Source: Veillonella absiana (GTDB lineage: Bacteria; Bacillota; Negativicutes; Veillonellales; Veillonellaceae). From it: a stretch of 64,000 nt of DNA. The stretch is from assembly GCF_032970905.1 (NCBI RefSeq), contig NZ_JAWJZA010000007.1. One strand, written 5' to 3'. Made by a program: the position numbers and the translations under genes. This document shows positions 8,017 through 16,742 of the stretch, one piece after another. Position 1 is the first letter of the stretch, and every line of letters begins with the position of its first letter. The notes below the pieces were generated by a model. The model worked only from the letters and a program-made list of their open reading frames with translations. It had not been told where the DNA came from and did not search any database.

Positions 8017-8025
8017 TGATATAAT
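8017..8025 (+). promoter_or_regulatory. extended -10 promoter of ftsH
   Basis: TG at 8017-8018, one base, then TATAAT at 8020-8025. The -35 region is poor. It lies in the 190-base gap after hpt, leaving about a 70-nt leader before ftsH. Confidence 0.6.
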
Positions 8026-8101
8026 AGATAAGTCCATTCACATTTGGATGCACTTATCGAATTTTGAGGAATAGAATAGTTTAAATGAAAGGGGTAATAC
8101 A

Positions 8102-10018
8102 TTGGGTCGATTTGCTAAAAATATACTCCTGTATTTACTGATCATAGCAGCCTTTGTCATTGCCATTGACGCGTTCTCTACGCAAGGCACTGCCAAGTCT
8201 GAAATGAGTTACACTGGATTTATTCAGCAGGTACAACAAAAGAAAGTTGAAAAAGTAACAATTACGAACGATCACGCTATCGTTGGTACATTGAAAAACG
8301 GAACGGCATTCAGTTCCTATGCGCCAAAGGATGATTCCTTAATTAAAATATTACAAGATAATGGCGTTGAAATCACAGCGGCTCCTCCAGAATCTCCATC
8401 TTGGTGGATGACGCTTCTTACTTCCTTATTACCAATCGTAATTTTGGTAGTATTCTGGTTCTTCATCATGCAACAAACCCAAGGTGGTGGCGGTCGTGTC
8501 ATGAACTTTGGTAAAAGCAAAGCAAAATTGCTCGGTGAAGACAACATTAAGGTTACATTCAATGATGTAGCTGGTGCAGAAGAAGCAAAACAAGAATTAG
8601 CAGAGGTGGTAGACTTCTTGAAGGATCCATCTAAATTCACAGCTATCGGTGCTAAAATTCCAAAAGGTGTTCTACTATCTGGACCTCCAGGTACTGGTAA
8701 AACTTTATTGGCGAAGGCCGTTGCTGGTGAAGCAGCTGTTCCATTCTTCACAATTTCCGGTTCTGACTTCGTAGAAATGTTCGTTGGTGTCGGTGCTTCT
8801 CGTGTGCGTGACCTCTTTGGTCAAGCGAAAAAGAATGCGCCTTGTATCATCTTCATCGACGAAATCGATGCGGTAGGTCGTCAACGTGGTGCTGGTCTTG
8901 GTGGCGGTCATGATGAACGTGAACAAACATTGAACCAATTGCTCGTTGAAATGGATGGCTTCGATGCTAACGAAGGTATCATCACTATTGCCGCAACAAA
9001 CCGTCCTGACATCTTGGACCCAGCGTTATTGCGTCCAGGTCGTTTTGACCGTCAGGTTATCGTTGGCCGTCCTGACCTTCGTGGTCGTGAGGCTATTTTG
9101 AAAGTTCACGCTCGCAACAAACCATTGGCGGATGACGTAGACTTGAAAACCATCGCTAAAAAGACTCCAGGCTTCACTGGTGCTGACTTGAACAACTTAT
9201 TGAACGAAGCTGCCTTGCTCGCTGCCCGTAATAACAAAAAAATTATTACTATGGCAGAAGTAGAAGAAGCTAGTGAAAAAGTTAGCATGGGCCCAGAACG
9301 TCGTAGTCATATTGTTAGCGATAAAGAACGTCGTTTGACAGCTTACCATGAATCTGGTCATGCTATCGTAGCGCATTTGCTTCCTGATGCAGATCCAGTT
9401 CACAAAGTAACAATTATCCCTCGTGGTGGCGCTGGTGGTTACACTATGATGCTTCCAACAGAGGAGCAAAATTACGCAACAAAATCTCAATTGTTAGCAC
9501 GTATTCGTGTAGCCTTGGGTGGCCGTTGTGCAGAAGCGTTGATTTTGAAAGAAATCAGTAACGGTGCGTCTGGTGATTTACAAACGGTAACCAATATTGC
9601 TCGTACCATGATTACACAATGGGGTATGAGTGATACGCTTGGTCCTATCGTGCTTGGGGAACATCAAGAACAAGTATTCTTGGGTCGTAGCCTCGGTCAT
9701 GAACGTAACTACAGTGAAACTGTAGCAGCTAAGATTGATGAAGAAGTACATAATTTAGTAGCCTCTGCGTATAACGATGTTATGAACATGCTTGCTGAAA
9801 ATGAACAATTCTTGCACAATATGGCAAATGCCTTGTTAGAAGAAGAAACTATCGATCATGTAGCAGTGGAAAACTTGTACAAATATGGTACAAGTAAAGA
9901 TCCAAATGCAACAGATGATAATAAATCTGCTTTAGAGGCAGCTGGAATCATTGTTCCAGAATCTATTGAAACTCCAGTAGCAGAAGCAACTGTAGTGGAT
10001 GAAGAAGAAACTAAATAA
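8102..10018 (+). CDS. ftsH: ATP-dependent zinc metalloprotease FtsH
   Basis: Membrane-anchored AAA+ protease that removes misfolded membrane proteins and selected regulators. Order: membrane helix (about residues 8-22), extracytoplasmic domain, second helix (about 105-123), AAA+ domain with Walker A GPPGTGKT (194-201), Walker B IIFIDEID, the second region of homology ending RPGRFDRQ, and the zinc protease domain with HESGH at 416-420. The 638-residue length is normal. The start is TTG 8102, with AAAGGGG upstream and no ATG fitting the family N-terminus. An acidic tail (VVDEEETK) ends the protein. Confidence 0.97.
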   Translation: MGRFAKNILLYLLIIAAFVIAIDAFSTQGTAKSEMSYTGFIQQVQQKKVEKVTITNDHAIVGTLKNGTAFSSYAPKDDSLIKILQDNGVEITAAPPESPSWWMTLLTSLLPIVILVVFWFFIMQQTQGGGGRVMNFGKSKAKLLGEDNIKVTFNDVAGAEEAKQELAEVVDFLKDPSKFTAIGAKIPKGVLLSGPPGTGKTLLAKAVAGEAAVPFFTISGSDFVEMFVGVGASRVRDLFGQAKKNAPCIIFIDEIDAVGRQRGAGLGGGHDEREQTLNQLLVEMDGFDANEGIITIAATNRPDILDPALLRPGRFDRQVIVGRPDLRGREAILKVHARNKPLADDVDLKTIAKKTPGFTGADLNNLLNEAALLAARNNKKIITMAEVEEASEKVSMGPERRSHIVSDKERRLTAYHESGHAIVAHLLPDADPVHKVTIIPRGGAGGYTMMLPTEEQNYATKSQLLARIRVALGGRCAEALILKEISNGASGDLQTVTNIARTMITQWGMSDTLGPIVLGEHQEQVFLGRSLGHERNYSETVAAKIDEEVHNLVASAYNDVMNMLAENEQFLHNMANALLEEETIDHVAVENLYKYGTSKDPNATDDNKSALEAAGIIVPESIETPVAEATVVDEEETK

Positions 10019-10023
10019 CTAAT

Positions 10024-10100
10024 ATACCCGCTATATACCTACTAGGCTCCGAACGCTAAGGCGTTAAGTCGCTACGTAGGCATATAGCGGGTATTTTTTA
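10024..10100 (+). terminator. long branched terminator after ftsH
   Basis: ATACCCGCTATAT (10024-10036) pairs with ATATAGCGGGTAT (10082-10094), continued by CCTAC with GTAGG, and followed by TTTTTT. Inside lies a second small hairpin, AACGC-TAAG-GCGTT, giving a stem with a nested branch of unusual length (about 70 nt). Confidence 0.85.
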
Positions 10101-10419
10101 CTTACATTGAGATAAAACGGTTGTGTAGAGATTATTTAGTTTCTTCTTTTTTCCGCAGAGTTTTATCTGAATAGGCGTTTCAAAAGGATTCGGTCAATGT
10201 CTCTGTAGCTGCCTATAAAGTAGATTCATTAGAGGGGAGACAAATGGGGATGCACCAGTCGCATCTAGGGTAGAGGCTGTCTAAATGGCGGTGAAGAATG
10301 GGGGATAATTTAGGTACAGGAATTTATTGCTATTCTGCTTTCACAATGAGGAAATTGCTATAGACAAATGTGTGTATAGAATGTACTATTGGGTGTATAT
10401 ATTATGAAGGAGTGAGGAT
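10101..10419 (+). other. 319-base gap, possible short coding remnant
   Basis: No intact gene. Between a TAG at 10172-10174 and a TAG ending at 10273 there is a 33-codon open frame that looks protein-like (AFQKDSVNVSVAAYKVDSLE) but has no start or ribosome site. TATAGACAAATG-type AT-rich sequence near 10360-10400 may hold the promoter of the following acetyltransferase gene; no clean -35/-10 pair is visible. Confidence 0.3.
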
Positions 10420-11034
10420 ATGAGTCAAATTTCATTGGATAATGTAACATTTCGCGTGGCGTCAGTAGATGATGCACAGGCGTTATTAGATATATATGCA
10501 TATTATGTAAATGAGACGGCCATAACGTTTGAGTATAATGTACCAAGGGTTGAGGAGTTTCAGGGACGAATTCGTCATACATTACAGCGGTTCCCGTACA
10601 TTGTGGCAGAGCTTAATGGTAAGATTGTGGGCTATGCTTATACGGAGTATTTTAAGCCTCGTAGTGCTTATGATTGGGCAGTGGAGACGACGATTTATTT
10701 GCAACATGATTTACAAAAGATGGGGCTCGGTAAAAAATTATATAGTTTAATTGAGGAGATTAGTCGAGCACAACATATTATTAATTTAAACGCTTGTATT
10801 GGGTATCCCATTGAAGAGGATGCGTATTTAACAAAAAATAGCGTGCAATTTCATGAGTATTTAGGTTATCGTTTGGTGGGCGAGTTTGTGAAATGTGGTT
10901 ATAAATTTAATACGTGGTATAACATGATTTGGATGGAAAAATTTATCAATGACCATCCAGATCATCCTGAAACAGTTATTCCGTTCCTAGAACTACCTGA
11001 TGACGTATTTTGCGAGTTAGGTATTGCACGATGA
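10420..11034 (+). CDS. GNAT N-acetyltransferase, phosphinothricin acetyltransferase-like
   Basis: Acetyl-CoA-dependent N-acetyltransferase of 204 residues. It begins FRVASVDDAQALLDIYAYYV, has the FEYNVPRVEEF segment, the core strand IVAELNGKIVGYAY, the acetyl-CoA loop region LQKMGLGKKLYSLI (resembling Q/RxxGxG/A) and FHEYLGYRLVGEF. This layout is that of the PAT/Bar-like group that acetylates amino acid analogues or methionine sulfone; the true substrate is unknown. AAGGAG precedes the ATG. Its stop overlaps the start of a broken MFS gene by four bases, so the pair was an operon. Confidence 0.85.
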   Translation: MSQISLDNVTFRVASVDDAQALLDIYAYYVNETAITFEYNVPRVEEFQGRIRHTLQRFPYIVAELNGKIVGYAYTEYFKPRSAYDWAVETTIYLQHDLQKMGLGKKLYSLIEEISRAQHIINLNACIGYPIEEDAYLTKNSVQFHEYLGYRLVGEFVKCGYKFNTWYNMIWMEKFINDHPDHPETVIPFLELPDDVFCELGIAR

Positions 11035-11560
11035 GCGAAAACATTCTAAGTAAACAAAATATATCGCCACAGTTTTCTAAATGGTGGATTTTGCTCATTG
11101 CCATGGCCGGGGCGGCGTGGGCCTTTGCGGTGTATGGCATTGCTACCATTGCTGGGGCCTTGTTGTCAGGCCTATTGAGTAATTATTGTGATAAGGCAAA
11201 TTGTTAGGATTTTACTATGGATTCCGTGGAATATGGGTATTGCTATATCTATTCGTGATGCCTAAAACATTTGTAACTGCCGTCCTATTTAGTTTTGGCC
11301 TTGGTATGACAGGCGATGCTACTGTGTCACCTACGTCGGGTTTGATGCAGCAAATATTCCGTTGGAAATGGATTGCCACATTATTAGGTTTCTTATTCCT
11401 GTACCATCAAATTGGTGCCTTCTTGAGTGCTTGGATTGGTGGTATCTTTGTTGATGCCACGGGTACTTATACGGTGGTGTGGTGTCTAGATGTGGTCGTC
11501 TGCTTGTTTGCCAGTGCGGTTAGTTTTATGATTCGTGATGAAAGCTTGAAAACAGCATAG
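11031..11560 (+). pseudogene. MFS transporter with large internal deletion and frameshift
   Basis: An ATG at 11031, overlapping the previous stop as ATGA, opens a frame typical of a major facilitator N-terminus (PQFSKWWILLIAMAGAAWAF, first helix). After about 30 residues it jumps to ALLSGLLSNYCDKA, which looks like the loop between helices of the second half, and stops at 11207. The +2-shifted frame 11201-11560 continues as the C-terminal four helices (FYYGFRGIWVLLYL, AVLFSFGLGMTGDA, LGFLFLYHQIGAF, VVWCLDVVVCLFAS). A full MFS protein needs about 400 residues; helices 2-7 are missing. Not functional. Confidence 0.85.
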
Positions 11561-11620
11561 TTTGTGATATAGAGCCTTGAAATCTTATATGGTCTTGAGT
11601 TCTTCGGAGTGGTAAAATAT

Positions 11621-11671
11621 AACCGCCCTGTAGTATAGCAGTAGTTGCTAGCCTACAGGGCGGTTTGTTTA
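11621..11671. terminator. bidirectional terminator between the MFS remnant and thrE
   Basis: AACCGCCCTGTAG (11621-11633) pairs with CTACAGGGCGGTTTG (11653-11667). The right side runs into TTTGTTTA; on the minus strand the left arm is followed by TTATATTTTA. It lies between two convergent genes. Confidence 0.8.
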
Positions 11672-11701
11672 TCATATGCAGTTGAACGAATTCTAATGTA
11701 A

Positions 11702-13132
11702 TTAATCAATTATATCAGGATTAATTAGCTTATCAATAATATGACCAGCAGTATCTTTATTTTTAGAAGCATTAATGATTTCATATTTTTTCTTTTCCTC
11801 AAATTCGTGACGGCTACGGAGTAATTCCTCTAATCGAGCCTGTTTTCGTGTATCTAAATAGCGTTGGGCCAATACATTTGGAATGGCTACACCAACGGCA
11901 ATGGCGATAATGGTAAGCACCCCAGTTACACCGTTTTGTATAGTGTGCAATAGCCCTGCTTCATTTAGATTGCCAATATGCAATATATCAAACAAGAAGC
12001 GATATAGTAGTACACCAGGCATAAGGGCAATAGCAGATGGCACGATGAGAACCGGTCCGGAGGTGCGTAACAACGGTGATAATCGCATAAAGATAATACT
12101 CATTACCGTAGCACCTACAAAGGTGGCGCCAGGAATGGCAAAGGCGAAATCAACGAGGAGCATGTTGCGGACACTGACACAGATGACACCACCTATACCG
12201 ATATAAACAAGTACACGATAGGGTACATTGAATAACACTGCAAATGATGCGGCGGCCATAAATGATCCTATGATTTGCTCTATAGTAATAAGGTGTGGTT
12301 TGATATCTACATAGGCAAAACTTGGAACGGGACTGAAATGCAAGGCCATAGCCATACCTAGGGTCATAGCACTAACAATGAGAATTGTCCGAATACCGCG
12401 TGTAACACCAGAGAGAATATGGTTATTGATAGTATCAATAACGGAATTGATGAGAGGAACCCCAGGAATCATAAATAGAGTACAACATACGAGGGTATAA
12501 AGTAATGCTGTTTGATCGATAAAACTATAGCTGAGATAGGCTGACCCCATGGCGGTGAACGCACCACAAGCAATACTGACATAACTATCAAAGCCAATTT
12601 TCATACAGAAGGCTCGCGTGAAATAACCGAGGAGCGAACAAATAAAAGTCATAACAGCTGCGATAATTTCTCCACCAAATAAAATGGCGAGGCCACTGCA
12701 GCCGAGGGCACTGAATACACCTTTCACCCAATTAGGGTAAGAGCTAACCGAGTCAGGTAATTTATTTAATAATCTCTCGTAAGTGGTGAGGGAATAGTGG
12801 CGTTCTAGAGCACGCCAGGTTAGTTTTGATACGGCGCCGACCATGGCCATGTTGGGTTCATGTTTTGGAGTTTTACGGAATACCGTTAATGTCGCGTCAT
12901 GATGCCGGAGGTTAATCATTAATGTTGTGTAACTGATGTGAATGTTTAAATATTCTTGGGGAATGCCTAGAAATGTAGCCGATTTTAACATTTCATCGGT
13001 AATTCGCTTAGTATCAGCGCCACATTCCATTAGTAACTGGCCAACGGTGAGTAAAATATCTAATTTTCTATGAATGTAGGTAAATGGCGTTTCTAGAACG
13101 GCATTTTTTTCTTCTAATGTGAATTGTTTCAT
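11702..13132 (-). CDS. threonine/serine exporter family protein (ThrE-like)
   Basis: 476-residue integral membrane protein combining the two ThrE domains in one chain. The N-terminal part contains the conserved ILLTVGQLLMECGADTKRI segment, is cytoplasmic up to about residue 120, and is followed by multiple helices (GVFSALGCSGLAILFGGEII; ALLYTLVCCTLFMIPGVPLI; and others). The C-terminal domain starts near PHLITIEQIIGSF. Proposed role: export of threonine or serine, by homology. Upstream of the minus-strand ATG only a weak GGAT site is visible. Single-gene unit, convergent with the MFS remnant. A charged cytoplasmic tail (RHEFEEKKKYEI) ends it. Confidence 0.85.
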   Translation of the reverse strand: MKQFTLEEKNAVLETPFTYIHRKLDILLTVGQLLMECGADTKRITDEMLKSATFLGIPQEYLNIHISYTTLMINLRHHDATLTVFRKTPKHEPNMAMVGAVSKLTWRALERHYSLTTYERLLNKLPDSVSSYPNWVKGVFSALGCSGLAILFGGEIIAAVMTFICSLLGYFTRAFCMKIGFDSYVSIACGAFTAMGSAYLSYSFIDQTALLYTLVCCTLFMIPGVPLINSVIDTINNHILSGVTRGIRTILIVSAMTLGMAMALHFSPVPSFAYVDIKPHLITIEQIIGSFMAAASFAVLFNVPYRVLVYIGIGGVICVSVRNMLLVDFAFAIPGATFVGATVMSIIFMRLSPLLRTSGPVLIVPSAIALMPGVLLYRFLFDILHIGNLNEAGLLHTIQNGVTGVLTIIAIAVGVAIPNVLAQRYLDTRKQARLEELLRSRHEFEEKKKYEIINASKNKDTAGHIIDKLINPDIID

Positions 13133-13342
13133 GTATTTTACATCCTTAGGTGATACTGTTCAACGTATAAGAACTAATGAAAAGGGACGAGTCCGATCAG
13201 ATGGATTCTATGTGAGTTGAACAGAAGTATGCTTTCATGTAATGGCTCAAAGTATTGTTTCAAGATATATTTTATTATACATGAAATGACCATGCATGAT
13301 AACTGATACTTGCATTTTATAATCTATAACAGTACAATCGTA

Positions 13343-13362
13343 TTGTAAACCATGGTTGACAA
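13343..13362 (+). promoter_or_regulatory. palindrome resembling BirA half-sites, ahead of birA
   Basis: TTGTAAACC at 13343-13351, two bases, then GGTTGACAA at 13354-13362: an inverted repeat with one mismatch. The half-site equals the E. coli biotin operator half-site TTGTAAACC, but known BirA operators separate the halves by about 15 bases. It lies directly before the birA ribosome site. A second short palindrome, TACAAT-CGT-ATTGTA, overlaps its left end. Confidence 0.45.
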
Positions 13363-13379
13363 ATAAGGAGGTCAATTCT

Positions 13380-14354
13380 ATGCGTGATGAAGTACTAGAG
13401 TTTTTGAGAGAAAATCAAGGTGGTTTTGTATCAGGCCAAGATATGTCTGAAGCGTGTCATGTATCTCGTACAGCTATTTGGAAACACATAAAAGCATTGC
13501 GTTCTAAAGGTTATAAAATTGAGTCCTACACGAAAAAGGGGTATCGTTTGCTAGAGGAGCCAGATTTGTTGAGCCCCTTGGCTATGAAAAAGGTTTTAGA
13601 TACGGATGTATTTGGTAAACGATATGTATATATGGATATTACAGAGTCTACCAATTTAGAGGCTCGTAAATTAGCACAGCAAGGTGCCGAAGAGGGCACT
13701 GTGGTGGTTACAGAGGAGCAATCCGCAGGCCGAGGTCGTCTATCGCGGGGTTGGTATTCTCCATTTGGAAAAGGCATTTGGTTCAGCATTATTTTGCGCC
13801 CTGAATTCTTGCCATCTGAAGCAGCTAAATGTACGTTGATGGCTGCCGTAGCATTGACTAAGGCCTTTCATAAAATGGGACTTTCTGCAGCAGGTATCAA
13901 ATGGCCAAATGATATTCTTGTAAATGGGCGTAAATTAGTGGGCATTTTAACAGAAATGTCTGGTTCTATGGAAGAAATTAATTACATCGTCATGGGGATT
14001 GGTATAAATGTAAAAACGACACAAGAGGAATTACCTGAGGAGTTGAAGCACATAGGTACATCTTTGGCGATGGAAGGCATTGATATTGAACGTACAGAAG
14101 CTTTCAAAATTATACTTGGAGAGCTGGAACAACAATATTATGAAGTACTATCTAATGGATTTGAAGGTACATTAGAGGAATGGAAGCAGCTCAGTGTGAC
14201 CTTGGGACAAGATATTGAGGTTCGTGCACCGGATCATACCTATGAAGGTGTAGCTATGGATCTTGATACCGATGGTAATTTGCTAGTTAAGGTGGCAGAT
14301 GGTACAATAAAACGTATTGTGGCTGGGGACGTATCCATTCGTCCTAAGAAATAA
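13380..14354 (+). CDS. birA: bifunctional biotin-[acetyl-CoA-carboxylase] ligase / biotin repressor
   Basis: Activates biotin with ATP and attaches it to carboxyl-carrier proteins. 324 residues: N-terminal winged helix (VLEFLRENQGGFVSGQDMSE, CHVSRTAIWKHIKALRSKGY), so it can also act as a DNA-binding repressor; catalytic domain with the biotinyl-AMP loop SAGRGRLSRGW and KWPNDILVNGRKLVGIL; small SH3-like C-terminal domain (QDIEVRAPDHTYEGVAMDLD). Start ATG 13380 has AAGGAGG eight bases upstream; an in-frame GTG/ATG at 13356 lies before that site and is rejected. coaX follows after 22 bases. Confidence 0.93.
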   Translation: MRDEVLEFLRENQGGFVSGQDMSEACHVSRTAIWKHIKALRSKGYKIESYTKKGYRLLEEPDLLSPLAMKKVLDTDVFGKRYVYMDITESTNLEARKLAQQGAEEGTVVVTEEQSAGRGRLSRGWYSPFGKGIWFSIILRPEFLPSEAAKCTLMAAVALTKAFHKMGLSAAGIKWPNDILVNGRKLVGILTEMSGSMEEINYIVMGIGINVKTTQEELPEELKHIGTSLAMEGIDIERTEAFKIILGELEQQYYEVLSNGFEGTLEEWKQLSVTLGQDIEVRAPDHTYEGVAMDLDTDGNLLVKVADGTIKRIVAGDVSIRPKK

Positions 14355-14376
14355 TTTATAATACCTGGAGGACTAG

Positions 14377-15144
14377 ATGTTATTAGTAATAGATGTAGGG
14401 AATACGAATATCGTATTAGGCGTGTATGACAAGAAAAAACTTGTAGGCCATTGGCGTATTTCCACCGACCGCGTTCGTACTACTGATGAATATGGAATGT
14501 TGATGATGAATTTATTTTTCCATGACCGCAAGGTGGATGTGAAAGATATTAATAATATCATTATTTCTTCAGTAGTTCCACCTGTTATGCCGGCATTAGA
14601 GCGTGTGTGTACACGATATTTTAATGTAAACCCTATCATCGTAGGACCGGGTACAAAAACTGGTATTGCTGTAAAATATGACAATCCTCGTGAAGTTGGG
14701 GCAGACCGTATCGTCAATGCGGTGGCTGCTTACGAAAAATACGGTGGACCTCTTATTGTTATTGATTTTGGTACTGCTACAACATATTGCGCTATTTTAG
14801 AAAATGCTGATTATGTAGGTGGTGTTATTTCCCCAGGCGTAACAATTTCTGCAGAGGCGTTATTCCAACGAGCTGCAAAATTACCACGTATTGAGGTGAA
14901 AAATCCAGGGCAAGTTATTTGTAAAAATACCGTGTCCTCCATGCAATCTGGTATGTTTTATGGGTATGTGGGCCAAGTAGAGGGCCTTGTAGCTCGTATG
15001 AAATCAGAAATGCCACCGAATGTAACAGTGGTAGCCACTGGTGGATTGGCGCAATTGATTAGCAGCGCTACCGATTGTATTGACCATATTGAGCCTATGC
15101 TCACACTAGAAGGATTACGTTTAATTTATGAAAGAAACAAATAA
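14377..15144 (+). CDS. coaX: type III pantothenate kinase
   Basis: Phosphorylates pantothenate in the first step of coenzyme A synthesis, using the ASKHA fold of the CoaX class. Motifs are LLVIDVGNTNIVLGVYD (phosphate 1), the central GADRIVNAVAAY with the catalytic aspartate, LIVIDFGTATTYCAI (phosphate 2), and GGVISPGVTISAEALFQRAAKLP. The 255-residue length is normal. AGGAGG lies just before the ATG. Its 3' end overlaps dusB by 17 bases, and birA precedes it, giving a birA-coaX-dusB operon. Confidence 0.96.
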   Translation: MLLVIDVGNTNIVLGVYDKKKLVGHWRISTDRVRTTDEYGMLMMNLFFHDRKVDVKDINNIIISSVVPPVMPALERVCTRYFNVNPIIVGPGTKTGIAVKYDNPREVGADRIVNAVAAYEKYGGPLIVIDFGTATTYCAILENADYVGGVISPGVTISAEALFQRAAKLPRIEVKNPGQVICKNTVSSMQSGMFYGYVGQVEGLVARMKSEMPPNVTVVATGGLAQLISSATDCIDHIEPMLTLEGLRLIYERNK

Positions 15145-16123
15145 TACTACTTGGCACATCGGTTCTGTTCGAATCGATGGACAAGCTATTTTAGCCCCTA
15201 TGGCGGGCGTGAGTGATATTGCTTACCGCTTGCTTGCGAAGGAGCAAGGGGCTGCTTTGGTGTGCACCGAGATGGTGAGTGCCATGGGCATTAAATACAA
15301 AAATGAACATACTCATGAACTGCTTCGTATGGAAGCTGTGGAACATCCAGTGTCCATGCAAATCTTCGGATCTGATCCTGAGGCTATTGCTATCGGTGCG
15401 AAGGTCGTAGAGGAGGCCGGTGCGGACATTGTGGATATTAATATGGGGTGCCCTGTGAAAAAGGTCGTATCCAGTGGTGATGGATCTGCTCTCATGAAAA
15501 CACCGGACCTTGCAGCACGGGTGGCTGAGGCCGCTGTGAAAGCAGTTGGTGTTCCGGTGACCGTGAAAATGCGTCTTGGTTGGGATAATGACCAAAAAAA
15601 CGTACTTGATTTTGCAAAACGCATCGCAGATACAGGTGTAGCTGCTATTGCTATTCATGGGCGTACGAAAGAACAAATGTATAGTGGACAAGCTGATTGG
15701 TCCTATATTAAGGCCGTGAAAGAAGCTGTATCAATTCCTGTCATCGGTAATGGTGATGTGGTGGATGCATTGAGTGCAAAAACTCTATTAGATACAACTG
15801 GGTGTGATGCGGTCATGGTGGGGCGTGGTGCCCAAGGTAATCCGTGGGTATTCAAGCAAATCCATCACTATTTAGCCACTGGTGAATTGTTGGACTTACC
15901 AACTCCAGTGGAACGCATAGAAATGTTGATGAAACATTTTGATTTGCTCTGCCATTACAAGGGTGAAAATCTTGGAGTTCGAGAAATTCGGACACATGCT
16001 GGTTGGTATATGAAAGGTCTTCCTGATTCAGCGTACTGGCGCAATAAAATTAATGCGGTACACACGAAAGAATCCTTTATGGAACAAATTAAAGAATACC
16101 ATGAAAGACTGCATGAAATTTGA
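15128..16123 (+). CDS. dusB: tRNA-dihydrouridine synthase
   Basis: FMN-dependent reduction of uridine to dihydrouridine in tRNA D-loops. TIM barrel with ILAPMAGVSDIAYR at the N-terminus, the catalytic cysteine in DINMGCPVKKV, the phosphate-binding loops VTVKMRLGWD and VMVGRGAQGNPW, and the small helical domain REIRTHAGWYMKGLP. 331 residues. ATG 15128 lies inside coaX; no better start exists downstream before conserved sequence. Its stop codon overlaps the -35 box of the greA promoter. Confidence 0.95.
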   Translation: MKETNNTTWHIGSVRIDGQAILAPMAGVSDIAYRLLAKEQGAALVCTEMVSAMGIKYKNEHTHELLRMEAVEHPVSMQIFGSDPEAIAIGAKVVEEAGADIVDINMGCPVKKVVSSGDGSALMKTPDLAARVAEAAVKAVGVPVTVKMRLGWDNDQKNVLDFAKRIADTGVAAIAIHGRTKEQMYSGQADWSYIKAVKEAVSIPVIGNGDVVDALSAKTLLDTTGCDAVMVGRGAQGNPWVFKQIHHYLATGELLDLPTPVERIEMLMKHFDLLCHYKGENLGVREIRTHAGWYMKGLPDSAYWRNKINAVHTKESFMEQIKEYHERLHEI

Positions 16124-16148
16124 CAATCCCTATACTGTTTTATATAAT
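16120..16148 (+). promoter_or_regulatory. consensus sigma-70-type promoter of greA
   Basis: TTGACA (16120-16125), 17 bases, TATAAT (16143-16148): a perfect consensus. The -35 box overlaps the dusB stop codon. Transcription should start near 16155, upstream of a terminator-like hairpin that precedes greA. Confidence 0.85.
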
Positions 16149-16172
16149 AGTAAAGACAATTTGTAACTTGTG

Positions 16173-16206
16173 AAAAAAGGTGTCATCGTATATGACACTT
16201 TTTCTT
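16173..16206 (+). terminator. terminator/attenuator hairpin in the greA leader
   Basis: GTGTCAT (16180-16186) pairs with ATGACAC (16192-16198); the A-run before and TTTTTC after complete an intrinsic terminator. It ends dusB transcripts and, because the greA promoter is upstream of it, also lies in the greA leader. Confidence 0.85.
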
Positions 16207-16233
16207 ATTAGATAATAGAAAGAGTGAGAAGTT

Positions 16234-16707
16234 ATGGCAGCAGTAAAAGAAACATTACTAACCGCTGAAGGTTTAAAGAAACTTGAACAAGAATTGGCTC
16301 ATTACAAATCTGTACGTCGTATTGAAGTAGCAGAACGTATTAAAATTGCTATTGAATATGGTGATATTAGTGAAAACTCTGAGTATGATGATGCAAAAAA
16401 TGAACAAGCTTTCATCGAAGGTCACATTTCAGAACTTGAAAATAAAATTAATACCGCTAAAATTATAGATGAAGCAGTAAAAAGTGACGTTGTATCCGTA
16501 GGTAGTAAAGTAACTGTTTTAGATACTATGTACAACGATGAATTAGAATATGTTATCGTAGGGTCCTCTGAAGCAGATCCTTTCAATAACCGTATTTCTA
16601 ATGAATCTCCAGTTGGTGCAGCTATCTTGGGTAAACGTGAAGGTGATGAAGTCGAAGTGACTACACCTGACGGCCCTGTTACGTTCCGAGTATTGGCTGT
16701 CCAATAA
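16234..16707 (+). CDS. greA: transcription elongation factor GreA
   Basis: Rescues backtracked RNA polymerase by stimulating cleavage of the nascent RNA. 157 residues: an antiparallel coiled coil (LTAEGLKKLEQELAHYKSVR ... EYGDISENSEYDDAKNEQAF) whose tip holds the acidic D and E residues that enter the polymerase channel, then the C-terminal FKBP-like domain (GSSEADPFNNRISNESPVGA ... GDEVEVTTPDGPVTFRVLAV). AGAGTGAGAAG precedes the ATG. lysS starts 35 bases after the stop, with no terminator between, so they are likely co-transcribed. Confidence 0.96.
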   Translation: MAAVKETLLTAEGLKKLEQELAHYKSVRRIEVAERIKIAIEYGDISENSEYDDAKNEQAFIEGHISELENKINTAKIIDEAVKSDVVSVGSKVTVLDTMYNDELEYVIVGSSEADPFNNRISNESPVGAAILGKREGDEVEVTTPDGPVTFRVLAVQ

Positions 16708-16742
16708 TTGTAATTCCCTGAATCTGGCTAGGAGACATGACC

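Noticed and set aside
10172..10275. Small gene upstream of the GNAT acetyltransferase
   Set aside because: Only 33 codons, no start codon with a ribosome site and no recognisable family.
15191..15691. 166-codon minus-strand open frame inside dusB
   Set aside because: Cys/His-rich shadow of dusB with no start signal.
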